Below, piece by piece: positions 7,749 to 15,053 of a stretch of 35,338 bases of DNA. Within the stretch, counting starts at the first letter, position 1. Every line of letters begins with the position of its first letter. The notes beneath the pieces were generated by a model. The model was not told where the DNA came from, ran no database searches, and worked only from the letters and a program-made list of their open reading frames with translations. Both the position numbers and the translations under genes were made by a program. The stretch is from positions 1 through 35,338 of the forward strand of contig JAPOVX010000336.1 in the NCBI GenBank assembly GCA_026707935.1, written 5' to 3'. Source of the DNA: Paracoccaceae bacterium (lineage in GTDB: Bacteria > Pseudomonadota > Alphaproteobacteria > Rhodobacterales > Rhodobacteraceae).

Positions 7749-9395
7749 TTATGGATCCGGTACTCGGGACGAACCGCTACGAGGACATGGCTGTCCCGGG
7801 TTAACCTGATGCCCGGGACAGCCACCCCATCTGTCCCCTATGCCATCCACCAGCGTTCGGCGATGCGGGAACCGTCGAGCTTGCCACAGGTTCCCGATGT
7901 CCGGACCATGTGTCACCCGCGTCGAATTGGCATCCACGTAGTTGGCGTACATCGGAACAATGGTGCCGCCTTCTGCTGACACGATCGCCTGCATTTCATG
8001 GTAGATGTTCCGGCGCTTGTCGCTGTCGAGTTCCGCCCGCCCGAGCAGAAGCAGTTCCTGGAACCGCGCGTTTTCCCAAAAAGTATCGTTCCACGGCACG
8101 CCCAGTTCATAATTGGTCGAGAACATCCAGTCCTCGGTGGCCCGGCCGCTCCAGTAAACGGCAGCCCACGGCTTCTTCAGCCAGACATTCGACCAGTAGC
8201 CGTCCGCCGACTCCTGGACCACGTTGATGTTGATACCGGCCGCCTTCGCTGACACCTGGTAGAGTTGGGCCGTATCCACGGCGCCCGGGAACGCCGCTTC
8301 GGACGCCGAAAGGTCGACATCAAGTGAATCCATGCCAGACTCTTTCAGGTAGAACTTCGCCTTGTCGGGATCGTACTCAAGCTGCTCCAGTTGAGCGTGG
8401 TAATACTGGTTGGCGGGTCCGATCGGGTGATCATTGCCGATCGCACCGTGGCCGAGAAGGATCTTGTCGACCATTTCCTGGCGGTTGATGGCATACTTCA
8501 ACGCCTTGCGGACATTGATGTCGGTAAAGGGGGCCGTGTCCGTCCGCATCGCGAAGGTGAAGTGCTGGTTGCCCGTGACCTCGAAGATCTCGACGGCGGG
8601 ATTTGCCCTGAGAAGCGGCTCGATCTTGAAGTCGACCCTGTTCACGACATCGACCTCGCCGGTCAACAGCGCGTTCATCCGCGCCGATGAGTCGTTGATC
8701 GCAATCGACTCGATCCCGTCGAACCACCCGGCCCTGCCGTCCTTGTAGTGGCCCTCCACGCGCGAACCGACGAACCGGACTCCGGGGTCGAAACTCTCGA
8801 CGCGATAAAGACCGGTTCCGATGCCTTCAGCGATGGCTTGTTCGATCATGCCGGCTGGATACATCAGGATGTGATAGTCTGACATGAGATAGGGGAAGTC
8901 GGCGTTGCCTGCAGCCAGCGTGAATTCCACCTGGCGCTCGCCCAGCTTCTTCATTCCGACGATCGGCTCAATGATCGGCCGTGCTGCCGACTTCGCACCC
9001 TCGGCCGTGTGCATCTGCAGGGACTCGAGCACGTCGTCGGCGCCGAACGGTTTTCCGTTGTGAAAGGTCACGTCCCTGCGGAGGTCGAATGTCCAGACCC
9101 TGGCATCAGGACTGGATGACCAGCTTTCCGCCAGTTCGCCGATGAGTTCTCCCTTTGCCGTTACCTCGGTGAGACAATCGAAGACGACTCCGTGCCCGTG
9201 AACGATCATGAAACTGTCGGAATGGGTGCGCCCGTCCCAGCTGTCTGACGTGTTGGCCCCGGCCACACCCATGCGCAGGGTGCCACCCCGACCGGGAGCG
9301 CTCGCAGCGTTCGTGGGCAGGGATGTCAATGCCGTGGCTGCAACGGTCGCCGCGCCGGTTTTCAGCACGGTTCTGCGATTCAGTTGCTTGTTCAT
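7749..9395 (-). CDS. ABC transporter substrate-binding protein (SBP_bac_5 type), frameshifted C-terminus
   Basis: This is a periplasmic binding protein of the dipeptide/oligopeptide class. A Tat-type leader (NRRTVLKTGAATVAATAL) is followed by the family core: LAESWSSSPDARVWTFDLR, FHNGKPFGADDV, YAINRQEMV, and a C-terminal SAEGGTIVPMYANYVD. Near the end a one-base insertion (C at about 7883 on the minus strand, after the Trp codon of GNLW) shifts the frame and adds an unrelated tail running to 7749. Removing that base gives the family-like ending KLDGSRIAERWWMA with a stop at 7838. The gene is therefore mutated, or there is a sequencing error. The shift lies near the end, so the protein may still fold. 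No permease or ATPase genes of the transporter are in the window. The start at 9395 follows GGAAAG. Confidence 0.88.
   Translation of the reverse strand: MNKQLNRRTVLKTGAATVAATALTSLPTNAASAPGRGGTLRMGVAGANTSDSWDGRTHSDSFMIVHGHGVVFDCLTEVTAKGELIGELAESWSSSPDARVWTFDLRRDVTFHNGKPFGADDVLESLQMHTAEGAKSAARPIIEPIVGMKKLGERQVEFTLAAGNADFPYLMSDYHILMYPAGMIEQAIAEGIGTGLYRVESFDPGVRFVGSRVEGHYKDGRAGWFDGIESIAINDSSARMNALLTGEVDVVNRVDFKIEPLLRANPAVEIFEVTGNQHFTFAMRTDTAPFTDINVRKALKYAINRQEMVDKILLGHGAIGNDHPIGPANQYYHAQLEQLEYDPDKAKFYLKESGMDSLDVDLSASEAAFPGAVDTAQLYQVSAKAAGININVVQESADGYWSNVWLKKPWAAVYWSGRATEDWMFSTNYELGVPWNDTFWENARFQELLLLGRAELDSDKRRNIYHEMQAIVSAEGGTIVPMYANYVDANSTRVTHGPDIGNLWQARRFPHRRTLVDGIGDRWGGCPGHQVNPGQPCPRSGSSRVPDP
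7788..7824. promoter_or_regulatory. Strong hairpin between binding-protein and amidinotransferase genes
   Basis: TGGCTGTCCCGGG (7788-7800) and CCCGGGACAGCCA (7812-7824) are perfect 13-bp arms with an 11-base loop. The hairpin sits 14 bp after the frame-corrected stop of the binding-protein gene (7838) and before the amidinotransferase gene. Such intercistronic stems often stabilise the binding-protein mRNA and lower expression of the next gene. No U-tract follows, so a plain terminator is less likely. Confidence 0.7.
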
Positions 9396-9403
9396 CGTTT
9401 CTT

Positions 9404-9680
9404 TCCGATCGCGACATTGGCTTGAAGGCACTCACAGGCCGGAGTGCGCGGATCGACACGACAACAGCTGCCAGCCGATTGTCGTTCGGTATCTTTGCCG
9501 CGTTGGCCGAGTTTGAGAGCGAACTCATCCGGGAACGCACCATGGCGGGACCGCAGGCCGCCCGCGGTCGCAAGGGTGGTCAAAGATTCGCCCTGACGAA
9601 AGCCCAAGTGCGAATGGCTCAGGCTGCCATGGTAAGCCGCAACACGTCGGTTTCCGAATTGAGCAAGGAGCTCGGCATCC
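9404..9680 (+). pseudogene. Remnant of a serine recombinase (Tn3-type resolvase)
   Basis: The frame contains DIGLKALTG, then IDTTTAASRLSFGIFAALAE, FESELIRERTMAG, ARGRKGGQRFALT and TSVSELSKELGI. This is the classic C-terminal half of the catalytic domain plus the start of the helix-turn-helix of Tn3-family resolvases/invertases. The N-terminal part with the nucleophilic Ser is missing and the DNA-binding end is cut short, so it cannot be active. The remnant begins within 10 bases of the oppositely oriented binding-protein start codon. This marks a recombination junction that probably removed that gene's native promoter. Confidence 0.85.
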
Positions 9681-9787
9681 GCCCAGGGCAATCGCGTTTG
9701 AGAAAATCCCTCTTGGCTTCTGCGTGGGTACATGATTACCTGAATCGACAAGGAAGGCATCATGAATTCAAATCCAAGGGAGTGAGA

Positions 9788-10222
9788 ATGGATTTTTTCC
9801 GATCCAATGTTGCCGAATGGCTTGTTTCCGACGGCAAAACGTTACTGGCAGAAGAATACTATCTTCGAACATCGCATGTGAGGGAATTCAAACACAAGGG
9901 CCACGCCTATCTTTGGCCAGATATAGTTGCCGTGCGCCTATGTGACAAAGAGGTCTTCCTCTGCGAGGTGACATGGTCAAATGATTGGAGCAAGATCAAA
10001 AGGAAACTCGACAAATATGCCGAGCGCATGCCTGGAATTCGTGAAGCTCTGGAATTTTGGCTTGGGATCCCTCCTGAATTTAACTTGAGCATCTGGTATT
10101 TCGTCCCTGAAGACCACATAGAAAAGATCAAAGGCCGAAAACCGCCTGGTTTGCAACTCGATTTCACGCCGCTGGAGCAGATCAAGCAGTGGGAATACAC
10201 TCATGGCCTGCGCCCCGCCTGA
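9788..10222 (+). CDS. Unknown protein with possible PD-(D/E)XK-like core
   Basis: This is a 144-residue soluble protein. The start at 9788 is well supported by AAGGGAG six to ten bases upstream, although the frame is open further back through the resolvase remnant. The centre reads YLWPDIVAVRL...VFLCEVTWS followed by a Lys-rich helix (KIKRKLDKYAER). The spacing P-D-x(n)-E-x-T resembles the nuclease core PD-(D/E)XK with the Lys replaced by Thr, so it may be an inactive or variant restriction-like fold. This is inference from pattern alone. The base composition is noticeably more A+T-rich than the neighbours, which suggests separate acquisition. Confidence 0.6.
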   Translation: MDFFRSNVAEWLVSDGKTLLAEEYYLRTSHVREFKHKGHAYLWPDIVAVRLCDKEVFLCEVTWSNDWSKIKRKLDKYAERMPGIREALEFWLGIPPEFNLSIWYFVPEDHIEKIKGRKPPGLQLDFTPLEQIKQWEYTHGLRPA

Positions 10223-10301
10223 AACTCGTCAGCTTCGCATCAAGCCTCGCAAAGGACGTTGAACTCGGAAAAATCCAAACGCGATAGCCTTGGGCATCCG
10301 C

Positions 10302-10348
10302 CCCGCAAGCCTTTACCGGTAATGTTGATCCGAAAGGGAACTTGCGGG
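10302..10348. terminator. Interrupted inverted repeat after the unknown gene
   Basis: CCCGCAAG (10302-10309) pairs with CTTGCGGG (10341-10348), and the adjacent CCTTT (10310-10314) pairs with AAAGG (10333-10337). This gives a two-part stem with an internal bulge. It lies between the end of the plus-strand gene (10222) and the end of the leftward operon (10432), so it could terminate both. No T-run was seen. The remaining bases of 10223-10431 hold no gene. Confidence 0.4.
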
Positions 10349-10431
10349 ACTACGGATGGCGCCGCCGCAACTCATAGAAATCCTGCACTCATCCGGAACA
10401 GACACAGACCTCGGAGAGGGAATGTCAGCGC

Positions 10432-10575
10432 TCACTGAAGTTTTTGTGACAAACGACAAGTGTTTCCATCAATCATCTGGACATCGTCGGCGAAGCTGAT
10501 CGACCCCGCCCAAAGCACCAACCCGGCTATCAGAAACAGACGACGTCGTGATTGCCATTTGTAGTCCATCGTCAT
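10432..10575 (-). CDS. Small exported protein (47 aa) at the end of the trb/pil operon
   Basis: This short gene is translationally coupled to the one before it: its ATG overlaps the TGA of the pilO-like gene (ATGA, 10572-10575). The product starts with a basic N-terminus (KWQSRRR), then a hydrophobic stretch (LFLIAGLVLWAGS) and a possible cleavage site after SFA, so it should be exported. The mature part is only about 18 residues and includes VQMIDGNTCRLS. That faintly recalls the beginning of thermonuclease-like domains ('DGDTxR') and hints that this may be the surviving start of a longer gene. Function unknown. Confidence 0.55.
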   Translation of the reverse strand: MTMDYKWQSRRRLFLIAGLVLWAGSISFADDVQMIDGNTCRLSQKLQ

Positions 10576-11759
10576 GACGCGGGAGCCGGCGACGGCGCAC
10601 TGGATCGGGACCGTTCAGTCCGGAGTTGCACCGGCCGAACGCGCATCTTCGTCCCCTGCCCTGCTCCACTCTGACGTAGCCAGACCGGCTCCAGGTCCAC
10701 ACCCTTCATCTGCTGCAGCACAACGCGCAATTCCAGCGAGGTTTCGACATCGAGAGCTCCATTCGCCAAGCGACTACTCTGAATTGAAACATCGCCGGTA
10801 AACAAACGCTCAAGAATTGATGCCACTTCGACCTCGGGACGAAATCCCGCATCTTCCATAACCCGCTCCGTTCGAGCGGGAGAGTACAAAACAACGCGCC
10901 GCGCCTCCTGGATCACCATGCCCTGAAAATTGTTGACCACACGCATTGCGGCCTGCCCCGCCAGGAACGTATTCCAGAGGCGATCAAGACGGTATACGCG
11001 GTAAGCGTATGCCGCGTCGGTAACCACACCGAGTTTTGCCGGCACCACCGGGTCCAGAACACACCCTTCCTCGGAGAGAGACCATTCGGGTGCCATTGGC
11101 CAAAATTCCGCTAACGCGTCGGCACAGTGGCGTAACAGGGCCGCGACATCCAGGCGCGTCACCTCTGTTGGGGTCGTCTGAGTGGCCGTCTCGGGAGGGT
11201 TGCTATTGGACGCAAACAGAACCCAGAGGCTCAGCACGGATCCAGTGACAGCAACCGCCGCCCCAATTGCCAATAGCCTCCGCCAGCGTCCGCGCCGTCT
11301 AAGCGGCCGTATACCGGCTCCTGCTACCAGTTCCGCCTGCGAAAAAAGAACGATTTTGTCATTGTCATCCTCGACAGTAACTTCACTATTCTCAGGCACA
11401 TACACCCGCGAAATACTGGCGTTGGCCAAGGCCTTCTTGATCGCGAGCTTCCAGCTTCCGGCATCGGAATACTCGTGCTCCGAAAGCAGCGATGGCGCCC
11501 GATCGGTCATGACGACTGTCAGCCAGTTTTCACCGTCATCACAAACCAGCGCGACCAGACAGGGATCAAATTCATGTTCGGGACGGATAACGCTGGCAGC
11601 AAGGGCGGCAGCCGGGATAGTCCCGCGCGGCGGATGACCTCCTTCAAAAGAGGTTGTGCCGACCCGGCCCGGCATCTCTGCGAGCCACGCGCCTTCGCGG
11701 CTACCCCATTTGATTCCTGTCGCGATGACTTTTCCTGCGAGTGTCGCTACATTTGCCAA
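10572..11759 (-). CDS. PilO-like (type IVb pilin accessory) membrane protein
   Basis: This 395-residue bitopic protein has a cytoplasmic N-terminal domain (1-158), a basic stop (RRRGRWRR), one membrane segment (about 162-186) and a periplasmic C-terminal domain (about 190-380) with a Pro/Ser/Arg-rich tail. The architecture, the WLTVVMTDRAPSLLSE stretch and the size fit the PAP_PilO family of type IVb pili (thin pili of R64-like plasmids), where PilO lies in the inner-membrane platform. It overlaps trbD by 13 bases, so it is part of the leftward operon. With TcpQ-like and PilN-like proteins in the divergent operon it forms a type IVb-pilus subset inside a Trb system. The family call is by architecture and context. 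Confidence 0.55.
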   Translation of the reverse strand: MANVATLAGKVIATGIKWGSREGAWLAEMPGRVGTTSFEGGHPPRGTIPAAALAASVIRPEHEFDPCLVALVCDDGENWLTVVMTDRAPSLLSEHEYSDAGSWKLAIKKALANASISRVYVPENSEVTVEDDNDKIVLFSQAELVAGAGIRPLRRRGRWRRLLAIGAAVAVTGSVLSLWVLFASNSNPPETATQTTPTEVTRLDVAALLRHCADALAEFWPMAPEWSLSEEGCVLDPVVPAKLGVVTDAAYAYRVYRLDRLWNTFLAGQAAMRVVNNFQGMVIQEARRVVLYSPARTERVMEDAGFRPEVEVASILERLFTGDVSIQSSRLANGALDVETSLELRVVLQQMKGVDLEPVWLRQSGAGQGTKMRVRPVQLRTERSRSSAPSPAPAS

Positions 11760-12040
11760 AACTTGTACTCCGGACGAGCAGCATCCAAGGGCACCGCTCC
11801 ATGATAACGGTGATATTTCAGCCGCCGGTACATGACTTGGAAGTATTGAGGATCCGCCTCTGCGATCCTGCGCAAAGTCACGACCCCGGCCCCGGCAAGC
11901 AATAATCCTGACAGCACTGATGCCGGTGTCTGAAACAGAACGAACACGCCTGCCACAAACAGCAGAATGACCAACGGGACTCTTTCCATGCCGCCCAGCA
12001 ACGGTGGGGTGACCAACGATTTTCGTATGGGATGCATCAC
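11747..12040 (-). CDS. trbD: TrbD/VirB3-family conjugation protein
   Basis: This is a 97-residue inner-membrane protein. Two hydrophobic segments (about residues 20-36 and 40-55) are followed by RRIAEADPQYFQVMYRRLKY. This matches the conserved end of TrbD/VirB3 ('I..ADP....V..R...Y'). VirB3 proteins sit in the inner membrane beside the VirB4 ATPase and are needed for pilus and channel assembly. The start overlaps the trbH stop by four bases (ATGA), and the end overlaps the pilO-like gene, so the genes are coupled. Confidence 0.85.
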   Translation of the reverse strand: MMHPIRKSLVTPPLLGGMERVPLVILLFVAGVFVLFQTPASVLSGLLLAGAGVVTLRRIAEADPQYFQVMYRRLKYHRYHGAVPLDAARPEYKFWQM

Positions 12041-12516
12041 CGGGGTTCCGCTCGAATCAACTCGGCAGGAGCTCGCCAGACAGTCCGTGCCGACAGACGC
12101 ATGACGGATACGGGACTGGCCGGATAGACGCCGCCGTCGCCGGGCACATAGATCCTGGAAATCCGGAGGGTTCGCCCAATCGATGCCATGGCCTGGAAAC
12201 TGTCAGGACCAGCATATTCCAGTTGCACCCGGAACGTAGGCGATTGTGCGCTCGTGTCGATCGCAAATCCCGCCCGCCGCAAATAATGCAGTGCGTAACG
12301 CTCGCACGGCGTGCCACGGACCGGACTCACCAGGATGATGCCGCGCACGGAAACATGATCAGCGATCTGCCGTGCGAGATCATGCCCAACCGCACAGTAC
12401 TGCGCCTCAGTCAAGGAAATCGAGCGGCTTCGATCGTCGAACCAGCCGCCTTGCCAACCGGAAGAACAGGCGCTCAACGTGGCCGCCAGCAGCAGCATCG
12501 ATATCCGGAGTCGCAT
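12037..12516 (-). CDS. trbH: TrbH-like conjugation lipoprotein
   Basis: This is a 159-residue lipoprotein. The signal MRLRISMLLLAATLSAC ends in a lipobox with Cys17. The body has a small alpha/beta domain (DLARQIADH, then YALHYLRRAGFAID) resembling TrbH of P-type systems, which takes the place of VirB7 and supports the outer-membrane ring together with TrbG and TrbI. The gene lies two bases after trbG and overlaps trbD by four. Family similarity is moderate, but position and lipobox support it. Confidence 0.7.
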   Translation of the reverse strand: MRLRISMLLLAATLSACSSGWQGGWFDDRSRSISLTEAQYCAVGHDLARQIADHVSVRGIILVSPVRGTPCERYALHYLRRAGFAIDTSAQSPTFRVQLEYAGPDSFQAMASIGRTLRISRIYVPGDGGVYPASPVSVMRLSARTVWRAPAELIRAEPR

Positions 12517-12518
12517 GG

Positions 12519-13382
12519 TTAATCGCGGCGAATCCGGATGAGATCGCGCCCAAGACGGAGGGTGCTGGTTTCATAGACCCCTTCGATTTCATACCGACGT
12601 CCGTCGACCCTGTAATTCACCACGCGATCGGTACCGCCAGCATCGGAAGCCAAAAAAATCGGAAACTCGCCACGCCACGATTGTGGAAGCTCGATGTAGG
12701 TTTTGCGCCCATCATCGTAGATCCGCTGCGGAGCGAACGCGGCTTTTCCGGCGATCCGATAGGCGAAATTGAGATCACCGGCCGCAACCAGACCGTCATG
12801 AACAGCCAGCCCCGTGTGATCGAGTTCCTCCCGCTTGGCCGCGGCCTCGTTGGCGGCCGCTTCGGCGGTTTCACGTGCCTGCGCCTCGATCCGGGCACGT
12901 GCCACCGCTGCTTCGTCGTTCGGGTAACGAAACGCGAGGATCGGCGTATAGGTCTTCGGATCAGGGATCAGGGCCAGGGAGTAGAACCGCCGGTTCGTGA
13001 ACACGGTCAGAATTGCCCGTCCGGCGTTCTGGGCCGGCTTGACGATTATGTACTGCCGCCGTGAGCCCGCGGCAAAACCTTCCCGAACTTCCATCTGCCA
13101 CCGGACCGGATCGGAGAGCGATGGAGCATCGTGGAATTCCTCTTCCGGACCGAATTCGATGGCGCAGATATGCAGTGGTGCACAGACCAGGGCGGGCGGA
13201 GCGTCACCGTAGGTCATGACAACCCGCCCCGCCTCACCGAGTGCTAACGCCGGTTGGCGGGCTTGCCATTCATCGACAATCGTACTTTGGCCTGCGACGA
13301 TGGGCAGCGGTTCTGAATTGGCTGGCACACAACTCACCAGCAATCCCGCAAACAGTATCGATCGGGAGACTGAGACCGTCAT
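12519..13382 (-). CDS. trbG: TrbG/VirB9 outer-membrane channel protein
   Basis: This 287-residue periplasmic protein has an N-terminal signal (cleavage near residue 23). The N-terminal beta-domain includes LTVFTNRRFYSLAL. An Ala/Glu-rich helical linker follows (about 165-195). The C-terminal VirB9 domain has DLNFAYRIAGKAAFAPQR, VYDDG-type IYDDGRKTYIELP and VNYRVDGRRYEIEGVYE, all diagnostic of TrbG/VirB9/CagX. It forms the outer-membrane core ring with TrbI (VirB10) and TrbH. Its start overlaps the trbC stop by four bases. Confidence 0.93.
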   Translation of the reverse strand: MTVSVSRSILFAGLLVSCVPANSEPLPIVAGQSTIVDEWQARQPALALGEAGRVVMTYGDAPPALVCAPLHICAIEFGPEEEFHDAPSLSDPVRWQMEVREGFAAGSRRQYIIVKPAQNAGRAILTVFTNRRFYSLALIPDPKTYTPILAFRYPNDEAAVARARIEAQARETAEAAANEAAAKREELDHTGLAVHDGLVAAGDLNFAYRIAGKAAFAPQRIYDDGRKTYIELPQSWRGEFPIFLASDAGGTDRVVNYRVDGRRYEIEGVYETSTLRLGRDLIRIRRD

Positions 13383-13750
13383 TCCGGATCCCGCACGGCC
13401 GGATCGGTGTCGTCGAGCGTCTCAATAAAATAGAGAGCACCGGTCGCCTGCGGAATCAGTGCCCGCAGCAGGCCGGCACCACCGGTAATCATTGCCACGG
13501 CGATGATTACATTGATGATTGATCTGGCAAACTGGCCGAATTGCTCGCCAAAAAGAATCCTGACGGCAAGAACCACGAGACCGAGCACACCCACGGCAAG
13601 TGCAAACGGGCCGGTCAGATTATCGACGATCCGGTTGAGCGGACCATCCCAAGGCATGGTCGCGCCAGCCGCGAAGACCGGGCTTCCCAGACCACAAACC
13701 ATCATCGAACACAGGCCGCGCATAGCGACCGGCCATTGAAATACCATCAT
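13379..13750 (-). CDS. trbC: TrbC/VirB2-family pilin
   Basis: This is a 123-residue prepilin. A long signal region (through the AAGA at about 27-30) is followed by two hydrophobic segments (about 47-66 and 80-100) joined by a short basic loop (RILFGEQFGQFARS), the standard VirB2/TrbC hairpin. In P-type systems TrbC is trimmed and cyclised by TraF, and a TraF-like peptidase is encoded at 24913-25392. The ATG overlaps the trbB stop; a second ATG follows directly. Confidence 0.9.
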   Translation of the reverse strand: MMVFQWPVAMRGLCSMMVCGLGSPVFAAGATMPWDGPLNRIVDNLTGPFALAVGVLGLVVLAVRILFGEQFGQFARSIINVIIAVAMITGGAGLLRALIPQATGALYFIETLDDTDPAVRDPE

Positions 13751-14658
13751 CAGTCTATCTCCAGGATTTCACGCACGACCGGCTTTCCAATCCCCCGGTC
13801 CAGAAACACGGCCACGCCCACCGTCGATCGAATCATCCGCTCCTGGCTGGTCACGGCCACCTCAGAACAAAGCTGGTCCAGACGTGGCACAACCTCGCGG
13901 GCACCGTTCGCGTGCAGGGTCGTGATCCCTCCCGGATGGCCGGTCGACCAGGCCTTCAACAGGGTCAGTGCAGCTGCGCCATCGCGGCATTCTCCGACGA
14001 TTATCCGCCCCGGTGCCAGGCGTAGCGCGGAAACCAGCAACTGCTGCTGTGACACCGTATCGGAAGTCCGCAGCGCGACCACGTTCGCCAGGACCGCTGA
14101 CGCCTGTAGTTCGGGCGTATCCTCGATCAGAACCACGCGCAGGGTCGGATGAAGACGCGCCAGTTCGGCGAGGCAGGCATTCGCGAATGTTGTCTTTCCA
14201 CTACCGGTGGCACCCGCAACCACGATATTGCGGCGTCTTCTCAGCGCGTGAACAATGTCGTCCGGACCGTGGTTCGTATCGCTCCAGTCAAAATGCTCCA
14301 GTTTCGGCAAAGGAGTTCCTGCGGCCGACATATGCCGCCGTATTGAAAATGTTGGCGCCGCCACGACAGGCGGCAGCAACGCCTCGATCCGATGGGGATA
14401 TCCCGGGATCCGGGCTGACAATATAGGCCTAGTTCGGGTGACAATCGTACCGCTCGCACTTGCACACCAGCGAATCAGTCGCTCGGCCGCTTCCGGATCC
14501 CACTGCCCTCCGTCCCGCGGACCGCCCATGAAATGGTGGCAGAACACGCGGCCATCGGCATTGTAGCTGATTTCCACCAGATTCGGATCATCAATGGCAT
14601 CGAGTATCGGCCCGGAAATTGCAGACGCTTCCGTCGTCGGCGATAATTGGTCAACCAT
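13750..14658 (-). CDS. trbB: TrbB/VirB11 secretion ATPase
   Basis: This 302-residue hexameric ATPase drives pilus assembly and substrate transport at the inner membrane. It has a Walker A GATGSGKTT (about residues 149-157), an Asp box VLIEDTPELQ, a Walker-B-like RIIVGECRDGAA and a His box GHPGGITTLHANGA. All nucleotide-binding elements are intact. It is the first gene of the leftward operon; the start is preceded by GAGGGTGAG at a proper distance. There is no separate PilQ-type ATPase, so TrbB must also serve any pilus function. Confidence 0.95.
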   Translation of the reverse strand: MVDQLSPTTEASAISGPILDAIDDPNLVEISYNADGRVFCHHFMGGPRDGGQWDPEAAERLIRWCASASGTIVTRTRPILSARIPGYPHRIEALLPPVVAAPTFSIRRHMSAAGTPLPKLEHFDWSDTNHGPDDIVHALRRRRNIVVAGATGSGKTTFANACLAELARLHPTLRVVLIEDTPELQASAVLANVVALRTSDTVSQQQLLVSALRLAPGRIIVGECRDGAAALTLLKAWSTGHPGGITTLHANGAREVVPRLDQLCSEVAVTSQERMIRSTVGVAVFLDRGIGKPVVREILEID

Positions 14659-14693
14659 GATGATCTCACCCTCGAAATAGGCCTGATGAACAA
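14659..14693. promoter_or_regulatory. 35-bp divergent intergenic region between the two T4SS operons
   Basis: Only 35 bases separate the divergent start codons of trbB and the HTH regulator gene. The two promoters must therefore overlap each other or lie within the opposite coding regions. A TTGACA-like box occurs inside the regulator gene (about 14721, in TATTGACAACTC). This compact layout fits autoregulation of both operons by the encoded HTH protein. Confidence 0.5.
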
Positions 14694-15053
14694 ATGAAAG
14701 ACTTTACTGAATTTCTGTATATTGACAACTCCCCGATCAACGTGCAGACGCTGATGTCTGTTCTGGAAGCCAAACAGAGAGAAGGAGGCGAGCCAAAGGG
14801 CGACCTGCGCGCTCAAGCGCTGGTGTATCTGACGATAGCTGGCGAATTCGAGGCCCGCTCCCGGAAGCACGCATCTATCAGCACGGAATGGGTTCGCGAG
14901 ACACTAGGGTTGAGCCGGTCGAGGATAGCCTCTACCATTATCACGTTAAGGGCCAAAGGGCTCATCGAGCGGCATGGCGACATGCGATCGCAGGGCTATG
15001 TGTACTCTCCGGTACGCTCGCCGGTGCGGGCACGGCGCCGCAAGCCCCACTGA
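14694..15053 (+). CDS. Winged-helix regulator of the T4SS locus
   Basis: This is a 119-residue cytoplasmic protein. Residues about 60-105 form a winged helix: SISTEWVRETLGLSRSRIAS, then IITLRAKGLIERHG and a beta-wing (GYVYSP). It resembles MarR- or plasmid-partner-type regulators, and the rest is helical. It is the first gene of the rightward operon and sits at the divergent promoter, so it is the natural candidate to control both operons. Its last 166 bases overlap the following gene in another frame, an unusually long overlap. Confidence 0.75.
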   Translation: MKDFTEFLYIDNSPINVQTLMSVLEAKQREGGEPKGDLRAQALVYLTIAGEFEARSRKHASISTEWVRETLGLSRSRIASTIITLRAKGLIERHGDMRSQGYVYSPVRSPVRARRRKPH

